Of a stretch of DNA of 64,000 nucleotides, positions 1 to 9,538 are shown in pieces. Both the position numbers and the translations under genes were made by a program. Numbering within the stretch: position 1 is the first letter of the stretch; every line of letters begins with the position of its first letter. Origin of the DNA: Paenibacillus plantarum (GTDB lineage: Bacteria > Bacillota > Bacilli > Paenibacillales > NBRC-103111). Below the pieces are notes generated by a model. That model searched no databases and was not told the origin of the DNA. It saw nothing but the letters and a program-made list of their open reading frames with translations. Location of the stretch: the NCBI RefSeq assembly GCF_013141695.1, contig NZ_WHNY01000072.1, positions 1-64,000 of the forward strand, in the 5' to 3' direction.

Positions 1-31
1 TCCGCCGCGAAGCCAAACTCCCCACTATTTA

Positions 32-1537
32 TTAATGTGATACCTCTAACGATTTCTTCCCACTTAGACCGAGAATCCGCGAAGTTGACGAATGGATTTC
101 ATCAATAAGCTCTGGATGTTTCAGAAGCGACACACCGTAACTCGGAATCATTTCTTTAATTTTCGGTTCCCATTCCTTGATATGTTCTGGGAAACATTTC
201 GATACGAGCTCAAGCATGACCGAAACCGCGGTAGAAGCTCCAGGAGAAGCACCGAGCAAAGCCGCTAATGAGCCGTCAGCTGAACTTATCACTTCCGTAC
301 CAAATTGCAGCGTTCCTTTGCCAGCAGCCGTGTCTTTAATAACTTGTACACGTTGACCCGCTACAACTAACTCCCAGTCCTCGATTTTGGCACTTGGGAT
401 AAACTCCCGCAGCTCTTCCATGCGCTTTTCTTTCGATAGCATCACTTGCTCGATCAGGTACTTCGTCAACGACATGTTCTTGGCTCCAGCCGACAACATC
501 GTCACGAGATTATTCGGTTTAACGGAAGTTACCAAATCGAACATGGAACCGGTTTTCAGGAACTTTGGCGAGAACCCGGCAAATGGTCCAAATAACAACG
601 ATTTCTTGTTATCGATAAAACGTGTATCTAGATGCGGAACTGACATTGGCGGTGCACCAAGCTTCGCTTTACCATATACTTTGGCATGATGCTCCGCGAC
701 CACAGCTGGATTATTACATACCATGAATATGCCGCTTACCGGGAATCCTCCGATATTTCTACCTTCTGGAATACCGGATTTTTGCAGCAGATGCAGGCTT
801 CCACCGCCACCGCCGATAAAGACGAATTTAGCTGTTTGGCGCTCAACACTGCCACTATTGATATTACGTATTTTCAATTCCCACGAGCCATCGCTAGTAC
901 GTCTCAAATTATCAACGCTGTGTTTGTATTTGATATCAACGTTCTTCTTCTTTAAGTGATCAAATAGTATACGCGTTAAAGCGCCAAAGTTAACGTCCGT
1001 ACCGGAGTCAATTTTGGTTGCCGCGATCGGTTCATTCGATGGACGATCTTTGATAATCAACGGAATCCATTCCATTAGCTTTTTAGGGTCATCGGAAAAT
1101 TCCATCCCCTGAAATAAGGAGTTCTTCGACATCGCTTCATACCGTTTCTTCAAAAACGATACATTTTGTTTCCCTAGAACCATACTCATATGAGGCAATG
1201 GCATGATAAAGTCCTGCGGATCACGGATTAGCTTACTGTTTACAAGATACGACCAGAACTGCATGGAATGCTGGAACTGTTCATTAATTTGGATAGCTTT
1301 ACTGATATCTATAGATCCGTCTGGTTTTTCGGAAGTGTAGTTAAGTTCGCACAGTGCCGCATGACCTGTACCTGCATTATTCCATTCGTTAGAACTTTCC
1401 TCTCCAGCATTTTCGAGCTTCTCAAAGACTTTAATTTCCCATTCTGGCACTAATTCCTTCAGAAGTGTCCCTAAAGTCGCACTCATGATGCCAGCACCGA
1501 TTAAGATGACGTCTGTTTTCGTTTGTCTGTTACTCAT
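32..1537 (-). CDS. mqo: Malate:quinone oxidoreductase
   Basis: FAD-dependent, membrane-associated enzyme that oxidises malate to oxaloacetate and passes electrons to quinone, an alternative to NAD malate dehydrogenase in the TCA cycle. The N-terminus has the Rossmann FAD motif [10 protein letters not shown] around residues 11-20, and the sequence is MQO-like throughout, including [19 protein letters not shown] and the C-terminal GASPGAST segment. The open frame begins upstream, but I place the start at the ATG at 1537 because AAGGA lies about 8 nt before it; this gives 501 aa, the normal family length. It is transcribed alone, with a candidate promoter at 1675-1704 and a leader of roughly 130 nt. 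Identity is secure; the start is likely. Confidence 0.95.
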   Translation of the reverse strand: MSNRQTKTDVILIGAGIMSATLGTLLKELVPEWEIKVFEKLENAGEESSNEWNNAGTGHAALCELNYTSEKPDGSIDISKAIQINEQFQHSMQFWSYLVNSKLIRDPQDFIMPLPHMSMVLGKQNVSFLKKRYEAMSKNSLFQGMEFSDDPKKLMEWIPLIIKDRPSNEPIAATKIDSGTDVNFGALTRILFDHLKKKNVDIKYKHSVDNLRRTSDGSWELKIRNINSGSVERQTAKFVFIGGGGGSLHLLQKSGIPEGRNIGGFPVSGIFMVCNNPAVVAEHHAKVYGKAKLGAPPMSVPHLDTRFIDNKKSLLFGPFAGFSPKFLKTGSMFDLVTSVKPNNLVTMLSAGAKNMSLTKYLIEQVMLSKEKRMEELREFIPSAKIEDWELVVAGQRVQVIKDTAAGKGTLQFGTEVISSADGSLAALLGASPGASTAVSVMLELVSKCFPEHIKEWEPKIKEMIPSYGVSLLKHPELIDEIHSSTSRILGLSGKKSLEVSH

Positions 1538-1674
1538 TTTTACCATCCTTATACCCTGAAATTTGCAGAAAGGATATAGGCGCGCCTGCTTAGCGTTACA
1601 GCAAGCCAAGTCACGGCCTAGACACACACCTTTTCTGGATCAATTAATAAGCCAATCGATAAAATATTATTACT

Positions 1675-1704
1675 ATTATATGATAGTTATAAGCACTACG
1701 ACAA
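1675..1704 (-). promoter_or_regulatory. Candidate sigma-A promoter of mqo
   Basis: Read on the minus strand: TTGTCG, an 18-nt spacer, then a perfect TATAAT. It lies about 140 nt upstream of the mqo start and overlaps the 3' end of the small ORF at 1696-1923. Pattern match only. Confidence 0.5.
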
Positions 1705-1923
1705 GAAGTGTGTCGAAGAAGTCTTGTCGATTAAGCGAATAACTACTAAGAAAGACCTGCAGCATTCAGCTGTAGGTCCATAGATAAGAAATTTCAACAC
1801 ATATTTACTCCGTCGATGACGAAATCCGTTATTTTTTAAGCTCCGATGGGCCTCGAGCCAAACTTCGCGCAATTCATTATAATCGAAACCGTGCCCTACA
1901 GCAATACTTCTCCCCATAGTCAT
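1696..1923 (-). CDS. Small hypothetical protein (75 aa), doubtful 3' part
   Basis: I do not recognise this protein. The case for it is the start: GGAGGAAG lies 7 nt before the ATG at 1923, a strong ribosome binding site, and it is divergent from the germination operon. The first 40 residues look like a soluble small protein with charged residues. The last third is doubtful: a hairpin followed by TTTCTT (1754-1778) and the mqo promoter both lie inside it, so the true product may end earlier, perhaps through a frameshift. It could be a decayed small gene or a real peptide of about 40 aa. Confidence 0.4.
   Translation of the reverse strand: MTMGRSIAVGHGFDYNELREVWLEAHRSLKNNGFRHRRSKYVLKFLIYGPTAECCRSFLVVIRLIDKTSSTHFLS
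1754..1778 (-). terminator. Weak terminator-like hairpin inside small ORF
   Basis: On the minus strand GACCTACAGC and GCTGCAGGTC pair around a 5-nt loop and are followed by TTTCTT. It lies inside the 75-aa frame, which is why the 3' part of that frame is doubted. Confidence 0.35.
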
Positions 1924-2064
1924 ACAATGACTTCCTCCACAATTTCCATTATCTCTATATCCTGCTCCTCCTACCTAGAATCCATCCATCCATTTCTGAT
2001 TATTCTCCCCCCTTTTAGGGCACGCTAAGCCGCATGGTAATGTAAGGGAATTGGGGGGATTGGC

Positions 2065-3405
2065 ATGATCGAACGCATCCGTGCTGAATTGAATAATCCA
2101 GCTGACCTATTCTATGACACCCTAGACAATGGCTATATGCAAATGGAATTGATTTACTTTCCATCTCTCTGTGACCTCGCTCTAATCAAAAATGGACTAA
2201 CCGTTCCTTACTCTTACTGCTTTAATCCAGAAGAGTTCGACCGCATGCTGAATTCGAATCCTGCCTTCGGCATAGCGGATCACCCTGAGCGCTGGACGTC
2301 TTTGCTGCTCAAAGGTACTGTCCTTTTTCAAATTGAAGAGCAGGTCTATCGATTCGACGTGCAACGGAAGTTTCAAGATAAACCTGATACCGTTCAGGTT
2401 GAGGTAGCCATTCAGGGGCCGCAGAGTGCGCTTACCGAAGATTTGGATTTAAATATTAGCCTCGTTCGGATGCGTTATAATGCGCCCTCTCTTTGCGTAG
2501 AAATGCATACGATTGGGCAAATTTCGAACACGCGGGTCTCCGTTCTTTATGACAAGGATCTTGTCAATGAAGATGTACTTGGACTTTTAAACGAACGGAT
2601 TTCCACCATACAAATAAAGATGCTCCAAGCTGCCGGCCAGCTCATGCAGACGCTCTCTGGACGGAGACATCGTGTTTTTCCTATCATCCTCCAAACAGAG
2701 AGACCTGACCGTATCGCAGCCATGCTCGAACGCGGGAAAATTGCTCTCCTTCAGGATGGAAGCCGCTTCGGGCTCGTTCTTCCTGTGCGGCTCTTTGACT
2801 TCCTGCATGCCATGGATGATGACTATGAATCCTATTGGATGAGCAAGTGCCTCGTCCTGCTCCGCTATTTCGCTATGTTTTTAACCATTACACTACCTGC
2901 ACTTTATATTGCGATTGTTTCCTATAATCCTGAAGTGCTTCGCGTCCAATTAACACTTTCGATCGCAGGAAGCCGTGTCGTCGTCCCCTACCCGTCCTTT
3001 ATCGAAGTCTTCATCATGCTATTCATGATCGAAGCCTTGAACGAGGCTAGTCTTAGGCTACCGCGCTATGTAGGTTCGACCGCCACAACGGTTGGCGGCC
3101 TCATCTTGGGGCAAGCCATCCAACAAGCAGGCTTAGTTAGCAGTATTATGATTATTGTGACTTCTGTTGTCGCAATTTCCAATTTCGTGATACCGAATAA
3201 CGGTTTCGGCTACTCGGTTCGGTTCGTTAAATACATCTTTGTGATAGCTGCCATTTTCTTCGGATTGCTTGGTGTCGTCGTTCTTGGCTTCATCTTAATT
3301 TCCTATTGGTGTAGTCTTAGAAGCTTTGGTCAACCTTATTTGGCCTTATACGTCCCCAAACTCGAAGCGAAAGCACACAACCATTTTAAAAAGGGGGCAA
3401 AGTAA
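2065..3405 (+). CDS. Spore germination protein, GerA family (A subunit)
   Basis: A subunit of a nutrient germinant receptor in the spore inner membrane. It has a soluble N-terminal half (about residues 1-270) and a membrane C-terminal half with the family's conserved stretch around 310-370 (PSFIEVFIMLFMIEALNEAS, then RLPRYVG, GLILGQAIQQAGLVS and FVIPNNGFGYSVRF). At 446 aa it is shorter than typical GerAA proteins (about 480 or more) and the N-terminal part looks diverged. GGGGGG lies just before the ATG. It is first of three tightly packed genes (A, B, C), so one receptor is encoded. Expression is expected in the forespore, but I found no convincing sigma-G promoter. Confidence 0.93.
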   Translation: MIERIRAELNNPADLFYDTLDNGYMQMELIYFPSLCDLALIKNGLTVPYSYCFNPEEFDRMLNSNPAFGIADHPERWTSLLLKGTVLFQIEEQVYRFDVQRKFQDKPDTVQVEVAIQGPQSALTEDLDLNISLVRMRYNAPSLCVEMHTIGQISNTRVSVLYDKDLVNEDVLGLLNERISTIQIKMLQAAGQLMQTLSGRRHRVFPIILQTERPDRIAAMLERGKIALLQDGSRFGLVLPVRLFDFLHAMDDDYESYWMSKCLVLLRYFAMFLTITLPALYIAIVSYNPEVLRVQLTLSIAGSRVVVPYPSFIEVFIMLFMIEALNEASLRLPRYVGSTATTVGGLILGQAIQQAGLVSSIMIIVTSVVAISNFVIPNNGFGYSVRFVKYIFVIAAIFFGLLGVVVLGFILISYWCSLRSFGQPYLALYVPKLEAKAHNHFKKGAK

Positions 3406-3408
3406 GTC

Positions 3409-4518
3409 ATGTCGCGGTATACCTACTATCATGTGCTCTATGTCGGCATGATTAATATCATGATGTTTGTCCCCTCTTTACTGATCCGAGACCGGTTCAA
3501 TGGCGCCGTATCGGGTATGCTTGTCGCGATGGTCATCGGGTCCATCCTCTCACTTGGCACCATGGCATGCTTCGAGCGCTTTCCAGGACTCGGCTTTCCA
3601 GAGATATGTGATCGCTATACACCTCGCTGGTTTACCCAAGCCAACATCCTTTTCGCTGCGCTGTGCCTTTGGTTACCCGCTGGCATTATCGTGATCTATG
3701 CGTATTCAGAAACGGTTCGTATGTTCTTTTACCCCGACATTAACCCCTATCTGAATCTGTTTCTCATGGCAACCGCGGCCATATGGGCCTGCACTCGGTC
3801 TACACGTACGGTCCAATTCATTCATGAAATCATGGTCATTCTCAGCTCACCGTTGCTTATTTTGTTTATCATGAAAGCTATTTTCAATAAAAATATTAAC
3901 TGGGATGCTATTCGATATGTGGCAGGCTATGTCAATAAACCGCCTTCTTTCGAGACGGTCGCCGCTGCTACCTTTTTATTCTCTGGCTATCTCAGTCTCC
4001 TTATTTTCAATCGGCTGTATCCGGTTGGATTTAAGTTTCGTTTTCGCTGGATTGTACCTTTGTTCGGCATTTTATTCTTATTGATTACTTTTTTTGTTCC
4101 TATCGGCTTTCATGGGACGGTTGGGGTTGAAAATTATGTTTATCTATGGAGTATGACGGCGGATTCCATGGTGACGGAATACGGGTTTATTAACCGTGTT
4201 TTGTTCGTTTTTCTACTCCTCTTCACTGGGTTATCGCTGTTATTCGTCATGAATACTTGGCACACGACGATTATGCTGCTCCGCTACGCCATCAATGGGG
4301 CGATCAAAGTTGAAGAAGACCCTGTGCCTTGGCTGAACGTATGGCTCGGTTTGGGCATCGGCTTTCTTGCCTTCCTTTTCATGAGATATGTCAATTTAGA
4401 GAAAAGTCAGGTTCTATCTGAAGCCTGGCTAGTACTTCGATTTTTCCTTGAAATCTATTTCCTTTTCCTGATGATTTATTTCGTTAGGAAGCAAAAAAAG
4501 GAACAGGTACAGCTATGA
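3409..4518 (+). CDS. Spore germination protein, GerB family (permease-like B subunit)
   Basis: B subunit of the germinant receptor, from the amino acid/polyamine/organocation transporter superfamily and thought to hold the germinant-binding site. The 369-aa protein is strongly hydrophobic along its length, with about ten predicted membrane spans, as usual for GerAB. It starts 3 nt after the A gene and its last 4 nt overlap the start of the C gene (ATGA), pointing to translational coupling and a 1:1:1 complex. Confidence 0.92.
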   Translation: MSRYTYYHVLYVGMINIMMFVPSLLIRDRFNGAVSGMLVAMVIGSILSLGTMACFERFPGLGFPEICDRYTPRWFTQANILFAALCLWLPAGIIVIYAYSETVRMFFYPDINPYLNLFLMATAAIWACTRSTRTVQFIHEIMVILSSPLLILFIMKAIFNKNINWDAIRYVAGYVNKPPSFETVAAATFLFSGYLSLLIFNRLYPVGFKFRFRWIVPLFGILFLLITFFVPIGFHGTVGVENYVYLWSMTADSMVTEYGFINRVLFVFLLLFTGLSLLFVMNTWHTTIMLLRYAINGAIKVEEDPVPWLNVWLGLGIGFLAFLFMRYVNLEKSQVLSEAWLVLRFFLEIYFLFLMIYFVRKQKKEQVQL

Positions 4519-5600
4519 ATATGCGACCATTTCTCATGTGTCTATCCCTTCTACTTATCTGTACATCTCTTGGCGGATGCGGTTTTAAGGATATCGACAA
4601 GCGCTTCTTTGTCGTCGCCATGGGTGTCGATTGGACGGGCAAGGAGGATAAACCTTATCTCGTCACACTGCGTCTAGCCATCCCCGCTTCGAAGGTCGGT
4701 GAGGGCCTGGCAGAAAGCCAGATCGAACATCAAGAGGCCAAAAGCATCGCAGAAGCCGTTAGAAATCTTAAAGCTCATGTCGATAAAGAGCTTGATTTTG
4801 GTCATTGCCGTATGTTCCTATTCGGGGAAAGCTTAGCGACGAGGTCCCTTGAAGAGCCATTGAATTGGCTTACGCGAAGACGCGACATTCAACTCATTTC
4901 ATATACAGCCGTTGCTGAACCTACTGCGAGTAAGCTGCTAGAGTCGAACCCAACTACCGAGAGACTTGCTGGCAACTCCTTTTTTCTTACTTTTGGGAAA
5001 GAAGGAACGGTGTCTCCTTATACAGTAACAGAGCTTTTGTTTGACACTTTCCGACGTTTCAAAGAAAAAGGGTTAGATCCCTATTTTCCGATCATTAGCT
5101 TTGATGGTGATTCTTATGTCGTTGAGCATCTTGCTTTGCTGAATAAAACCAATCAGCGTATCGTCCTCAACCCACCTGAGACTCAGTTTTATAATATGAG
5201 TGCGAATGAGTTCAGCAAGTCAGGAATTTCCATCACATATAATGGACAGCCACTGAGCTTTTATGTAGCGCGTGTCAAGAAGCATATTTCGATTTCCAAG
5301 GAAGCTACGCCAGTCGTCAAACTGAAACTCAATCTTACAGGCATGATAGAGCAAGGCACTTTAGGTTTGGACATTCACAAGGTTCAGCCGCAGCTTGAAC
5401 AGCAGGTCAACCAGTCCGTAGAGGCTCTCCTCTACAAAATCAGGGATGCGAAGGTTGATCCATATGGTTTTGGCCTTCATTATTTGGGGCAGTATTTTGG
5501 GAAAGAGAAGGATTGGGAGTATTGGCAGTCTATTTATCCAGAGGTTAAATTCGAAGTCGAAACGCATGTGAAAATCGAGAGTACGGGATTGGTGCATTAA
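4515..5600 (+). CDS. Spore germination lipoprotein, GerC family (C subunit)
   Basis: C subunit of the germinant receptor, a lipoprotein on the outer face of the spore inner membrane. The first 22 residues form a signal peptide ending in the lipobox LGGC, so Cys22 would be lipid-modified. The early FVVAMGVDW and DLDF/FGHCR-like regions and the C-terminal GKEKDWEYWQSIYPEVKFEV segment are characteristic of GerAC. Length is 361 aa, near the family norm. The ATG overlaps the B-gene stop. It is the last gene of the operon; a folded repeat element lies downstream. Confidence 0.93.
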   Translation: MNMRPFLMCLSLLLICTSLGGCGFKDIDKRFFVVAMGVDWTGKEDKPYLVTLRLAIPASKVGEGLAESQIEHQEAKSIAEAVRNLKAHVDKELDFGHCRMFLFGESLATRSLEEPLNWLTRRRDIQLISYTAVAEPTASKLLESNPTTERLAGNSFFLTFGKEGTVSPYTVTELLFDTFRRFKEKGLDPYFPIISFDGDSYVVEHLALLNKTNQRIVLNPPETQFYNMSANEFSKSGISITYNGQPLSFYVARVKKHISISKEATPVVKLKLNLTGMIEQGTLGLDIHKVQPQLEQQVNQSVEALLYKIRDAKVDPYGFGLHYLGQYFGKEKDWEYWQSIYPEVKFEVETHVKIESTGLVH

Positions 5601-5615
5601 AGAACGGTAGGCCAC

Positions 5616-5738
5616 CTTCGAGCCTGCGTGCCCCCTTGCCTGAAGTTAGTCGGTTTCTTCGACTAATTCCACCTGCAGGGCCTCTACTTCTTCCGAATTA
5701 GTCGGTTACTTCGACTTACGCGACTGCGGGGGCTCACA
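5616..5738. repeat. Folded intergenic repeat with two TTAGTCG...CGACTAA hairpins
   Basis: Two near-identical hairpins, TTAGTCGGTTTCTTCGACTA at 5646-5666 and a variant at 5698-5718, lie 52 bp apart. They are flanked by C-rich (GTGCCCCC) and G-rich (GCGGGGGC) stretches that could pair across the element. It may act as the ger operon terminator, but no U-tract follows the hairpins. Confidence 0.5.
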
Positions 5739-5796
5739 TACCAAAAAGAGGCCCTCCCCCTCACCTCATCGAGTTGTGGAAAGCCCCTCTGGCTAT

Positions 5797-6504
5797 TCAT
5801 ATATATTTGATCAAAATGCTTTCAACATGCTCCAGATGAACACGCATCGCTTGAGATGCCAGCACCGGATCTCCGCTGACGATCGCTTCATAAATGACTT
5901 TATGCTCCTTCAGAAGCTGGACCGCTACTTCCTGATTCGCATACAATTCTGCGCGTCGGATATCGCGAATCATCATTTCCATCGCGTTGCGGATCGAGTC
6001 AAAGGTTTGCTCCATAATGCTATTATGCGTCGCTTGAACGAGCAACTGATGGAATCCGAGATCCGTTCTTTCCCCCTCCGCATCATTACCTACGGAACTC
6101 CCCATGTCTTGCATGATGCGCTGCAACTGCGCTAAGTCCTCGGGCGTTCGTTTCCGCGCGGCAATCGATGCGATCGAAATCTCCAGTGATTGCCGCACTT
6201 CCATCAGCTCTAGGAGCGTCGTTCTATTCATCCGCAGCGATGTCCACTCGGGCAAAGAAACCTCCGCCGGCGCCTGCCGGATGACCCGGCAAGCACCGCC
6301 TTGCCGAATCTCAATGAGGCCCATCGCCTTTAAGGCGCTGAGAGCCTCCCGCATAGTGGAACGGCCAACGCCGAAGCGCTCGGACAGCTCTTTGGTAGAA
6401 GGAAGCTTATCGCCCATCTTCAACTGACCCTGAATGATCATCTCTTTGATCTGCTGAGCGATCTCATCATAGTGATTCTGTTTCTGCAGCTTCGTAACTT
6501 CCAT
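5797..6504 (-). CDS. lutR: FadR/GntR-family regulator of lactate utilisation (LutR-like)
   Basis: GntR-type transcription factor with an N-terminal winged helix (about residues 8-70; KLPSTKELSERFGVGRSTMR is the recognition region) and a C-terminal all-helical FCD ligand domain, in total 235 aa. FCD regulators usually bind small carboxylates; B. subtilis LutR is of this class and represses lutABC. I chose ATG 6504, preceded by GAGGT, over a longer frame. It begins 13 nt after lutC on the same strand, so it appears to be the fourth gene of the lut operon and to regulate itself. The candidate operator is the inverted repeat at 9528-9538. The lut assignment rests on context. Confidence 0.85.
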   Translation of the reverse strand: MEVTKLQKQNHYDEIAQQIKEMIIQGQLKMGDKLPSTKELSERFGVGRSTMREALSALKAMGLIEIRQGGACRVIRQAPAEVSLPEWTSLRMNRTTLLELMEVRQSLEISIASIAARKRTPEDLAQLQRIMQDMGSSVGNDAEGERTDLGFHQLLVQATHNSIMEQTFDSIRNAMEMMIRDIRRAELYANQEVAVQLLKEHKVIYEAIVSGDPVLASQAMRVHLEHVESILIKYI

Positions 6505-6517
6505 ATGAATACCTCTT

Positions 6518-7258
6518 CTATCCGATAAGTAGCACGTGCACAATCCCCGGACCGTGAACACCAATCGTCAAGTCGTTCTCAATATCCGCTGAGCGGCTTG
6601 GACCTGAGATGAAGTGAACGCCAGCAGGCAGATCTTTCCTTGCTATCTGATCGAGTGGGGCGAGAATCTCGCCTAGTCTCGTTTTCAATCGTTCAATCGG
6701 CAGCAAGACGATCAGTGCCGTAGGGAGCAAGCTCACAGAGCGGCCCTTTTCTTTTGATGATAACACAGTTAGCGAGCCTGTGTAAGCCGCTGCATGATCA
6801 GCTAGGACAATCCCCAGATCGGCATTCGCTGCACTAGCCTTCCAGTTCGTATCGTCGTCAGTGTTCCAGACCGAAAGGTTCACGCCTGGAAGAGCTTCGT
6901 CTAGTTCCAGCGCATGTAATTCCGCTTGATCCTGGTGGATCACTCGTTTGACACTTAACATGCCCACGAGTTCTTGAATACTTGCCTTCGCCTCTTCCAT
7001 CGAAGGTACTCGGACGACATGCCCGCCTGCTGCATGAAAGTTTGCCGTGAAATTCTCAATGCGTTCTTCTGGAGACCAGTTGAACGCTTTCCAGCTATCC
7101 GAAGCCCCTTGGAAAGGATGGGCCGGCTTCTCGGTCACACGTGCGCGCCCCAGCTTCTGGGCGATGCCCTGGATGAAACGTTCCTGCTCACTCAGCGATT
7201 GCTGATCAAGCTTCGTTAATTTCTCCTGCCACTCTGGCGTTATGTCGCGTTTAGCCAT
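6518..7258 (-). CDS. lutC: Lactate utilisation protein C (LUD domain)
   Basis: Third component of the LutABC iron-sulfur complex that oxidises L-lactate to pyruvate. The 246-aa protein is a LUD-domain (DUF162) protein in its C-terminal two thirds, ending with the conserved GVHFISGPSRSADIENDLTI-type motif. It overlaps the end of lutB by 8 nt, showing tight coupling. Cytosolic. Confidence 0.93.
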   Translation of the reverse strand: MAKRDITPEWQEKLTKLDQQSLSEQERFIQGIAQKLGRARVTEKPAHPFQGASDSWKAFNWSPEERIENFTANFHAAGGHVVRVPSMEEAKASIQELVGMLSVKRVIHQDQAELHALELDEALPGVNLSVWNTDDDTNWKASAANADLGIVLADHAAAYTGSLTVLSSKEKGRSVSLLPTALIVLLPIERLKTRLGEILAPLDQIARKDLPAGVHFISGPSRSADIENDLTIGVHGPGIVHVLLIG

Positions 7259-8765
7259 GATGATGTCCTCCCTTTTTGCCTCGTGCAGCCAATGCTTCTG
7301 CCAATTTCGCTTGAATAGCAGGATCAGCCTCTGTTAGACCATGGCGAATTTCTTGCTCGAGTGTTTTCCAGCCATCTCGGAAAGATGCCTTCGGCAGGCT
7401 TGGCGTCACGCGGTAGGAGTTCCACCCTTTGAGCGGTCCCACCTTCAGTCGGATGCCGCCGTCGCGAACGACGAGCTTTTGACCAATTCTGCCCAACTTG
7501 AGCACGGCGTTCATACGCTTCGAGTTCCCCATCAGCGCAGCAAAACCCTTCATTCCCGCGGCCTCGATTTTATCGCCATGGCCGCTTTCGACCTTCCGGC
7601 GTCGCAGCGACACAAGCATGTCATGCAGCGGGATCTTCACTGGGCATGCTTCATAGCAGGCACCGCAAAGACTTGAAGCATTGGCGATGTCGTCCCATTC
7701 CGCCACATTTTTCTTGAGCGCCGGCGTAAGCACCGCGCCGATCGGGCCGCTGTACGTGCCGCCGTAGGCATGGCCGCCAATATGGCGGTACACCGGGCAG
7801 GCGTTCAGACAAGCGCCGCAGCGGATGCAGTTGAGCAGCTCTTGGAATTCGGGATCGCCGAGTTGCTGCGAGCGCCCATTGTCGACAATGATGATGTGCA
7901 TCTCTTCCGGACCATCCGCATCTGCGTCTCGTCTTGGACCTGTGATGCCGGACATGTAGACGGTCAGCTTTTGCCCTGTTGCTGAACGTGGGAGCAAGGT
8001 CGCCATGACCTCAAGATCCGCCCACGTTGGGATAATACGCTCCATTCCCATGAGCGTGATTTGCGTCTTGGGCACCGTTGTAACCATGCGGGCGTTGCCT
8101 TCATTTTCGAACAAGACCATCGATCCGCTCTCCGCAATGGCAAAATTACAGCCCGTCATCCCGATATCCGCTTCTAGGAATTTCTCTCTTAATTTCTTGC
8201 GAACGTAGCCTGCCAAAATCGTCGTGTCGGGAGCCAACGTCTCCCCAGCATCTTTGGAGAGCAGGTCGGCGATTTGATATCTATTTTTATGAATCGCTGG
8301 AATAATGATATGCGACGGTGTTTCGTCCGCCAGCTGAATGATGTACTCGCCTAAATCCGTCTCAATCGCTTCAACCCCAATGGAGGCCAGCGCCTTGTTC
8401 AAATGCAGCTCCTCGGTTACCATCGACTTGGATTTGACGACCGTTTTGGCTTGTTTGGCAGCTGCGATTTCTAAGGAAATTTGAACAGCCTCGACATCCG
8501 TATCGGCAAAATGCACATGAACCCCATTCGCTCTCGCATTATTCGCAAACGTCGTTAAGTAATAATCCAAATGCGCGATCGTATGCAATCGAATCTGTCT
8601 GCCTCGTTCGCGCCAATCGTCCCAATTGCCGTGATCTGCTGCTGCTTTCAGTTTGCCGCCGCGAAGCCGCTCTGTCGTGAACTTGACCGCTTTGCGCAGA
8701 AACTCGTCGTTCAGCGCGAGGTCTGCCCGCTCCTTAACTGTTGACTTACTCGTCGTGTGACTCAT
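7251..8765 (-). CDS. lutB: Lactate utilisation iron-sulfur protein B
   Basis: Iron-sulfur subunit of the LutABC lactate oxidation complex, 504 aa. An N-terminal LUD domain is followed by two ferredoxin-type 4Fe-4S motifs, CIRCGACLNACP near residue 313 and CGACYEACP near 363, then a C-terminal LutB tail. The C-terminus is His-rich (GGHHHG). It overlaps lutA by 4 nt and lutC by 8 nt. Confidence 0.95.
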   Translation of the reverse strand: MSHTTSKSTVKERADLALNDEFLRKAVKFTTERLRGGKLKAAADHGNWDDWRERGRQIRLHTIAHLDYYLTTFANNARANGVHVHFADTDVEAVQISLEIAAAKQAKTVVKSKSMVTEELHLNKALASIGVEAIETDLGEYIIQLADETPSHIIIPAIHKNRYQIADLLSKDAGETLAPDTTILAGYVRKKLREKFLEADIGMTGCNFAIAESGSMVLFENEGNARMVTTVPKTQITLMGMERIIPTWADLEVMATLLPRSATGQKLTVYMSGITGPRRDADADGPEEMHIIIVDNGRSQQLGDPEFQELLNCIRCGACLNACPVYRHIGGHAYGGTYSGPIGAVLTPALKKNVAEWDDIANASSLCGACYEACPVKIPLHDMLVSLRRRKVESGHGDKIEAAGMKGFAALMGNSKRMNAVLKLGRIGQKLVVRDGGIRLKVGPLKGWNSYRVTPSLPKASFRDGWKTLEQEIRHGLTEADPAIQAKLAEALAARGKKGGHHHG

Positions 8766-9490
8766 GCTCGCTTCACCCCTTCATATAACAGCTCAGCTAG
8801 ATGCATCACCCTCACCGGCTCATTCCGATAGCGCAAATTGCCCGCAATATTCATCAAACATGCCAAATCCAGACCGACCAGCACCTCAGCCTCGGTTTCC
8901 TTCACATGATCGACCTTCTCCTGCACCATCGCACCAGAGATATCGGCCATCTTCACTGCAAAAGTTCCACCGAATCCACAGCAATCTTCTGCAAAAGGAA
9001 GCGGCACGAGCTCCAAATCTTTGACGCCTTGGAGTAGTGCAAGCGGCTCTGACTTCACACCGAGCAGCCTGCTTCCGTGACAGGACGGATGGTACGTTAC
9101 TTTATGTGGAAACACAGCGCCCAAGTCTTCGATGTTTAGGACATTGACGAGGAACTGTGTAAATTCATACGTTTTGTTCTGAAGCTGCATCGCTTTCTCC
9201 AACCACTCCGGTTCATCCTTAAATAAATTCGGATAGTGATGAATCATATACGTGCATGAGCCCGATGGCGAAATCACAAAGTCACTATCATCAAATGCGG
9301 TAAGAATCGTCTTCGCTGTTGCTCGCGCCTCATCCCAGTAGCCGCTGTTATAGGCAGGCTGGCCGCAGCACGTTTGCACCGTCGGCAATTCTAACAGGAC
9401 ACCATAATGCCCGAGCAGACGTGCAATTGCCTCGCCAACCTTCGGATATAGTGCATCACTTAGACATGTAATAAATAAGGAAACCTTCAT
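8762..9490 (-). CDS. lutA: Lactate utilisation protein A (cysteine-rich CCG domains)
   Basis: First gene of the lut operon, a 242-aa GlpC/LutA-type protein with two CCG cysteine-rich domains: TCCGQPAYNSG around residue 65 and EDCCGFGGTF around 185. These are thought to hold the catalytic iron-sulfur centre with LutB. I use ATG 9490 (MKVSLFITCLSDALYP, a typical LutA start); a GTG at 9505 in the same frame is possible, and neither has a clear ribosome binding site. Confidence 0.93.
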   Translation of the reverse strand: MKVSLFITCLSDALYPKVGEAIARLLGHYGVLLELPTVQTCCGQPAYNSGYWDEARATAKTILTAFDDSDFVISPSGSCTYMIHHYPNLFKDEPEWLEKAMQLQNKTYEFTQFLVNVLNIEDLGAVFPHKVTYHPSCHGSRLLGVKSEPLALLQGVKDLELVPLPFAEDCCGFGGTFAVKMADISGAMVQEKVDHVKETEAEVLVGLDLACLMNIAGNLRYRNEPVRVMHLAELLYEGVKRA

Positions 9491-9527
9491 AAGGAGAAGC
9501 CCCACTTTCTTTCGTTAACTTATCAGG

Positions 9528-9538
9528 TTGTCAGACAA
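9528..9538. promoter_or_regulatory. Candidate operator of the lut operon
   Basis: TTGTC-A-GACAA is a perfect 11-bp inverted repeat 38 nt upstream of lutA. Short GT/AC-type palindromes are typical FadR/FCD-regulator sites, so LutR binding is a reasonable inference. Confidence 0.45.

Noticed and set aside
1551-1667. Riboswitch in the mqo leader
   Set aside because: The leader is long and holds an AGGCGCGCCT palindrome, but I recognised no conserved aptamer core and no terminator or masked ribosome binding site.
2020-2064. Sigma-G promoter before the ger operon (CATGGTA as -10)
   Set aside because: No acceptable -35 element lies at the right distance, so I do not list it as a promoter.
5776-6427. 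Plus-strand ORFs of 119 and 107 aa opposite the lut regulator
   Set aside because: Fully antisense to a GntR/FCD regulator with clear domains.
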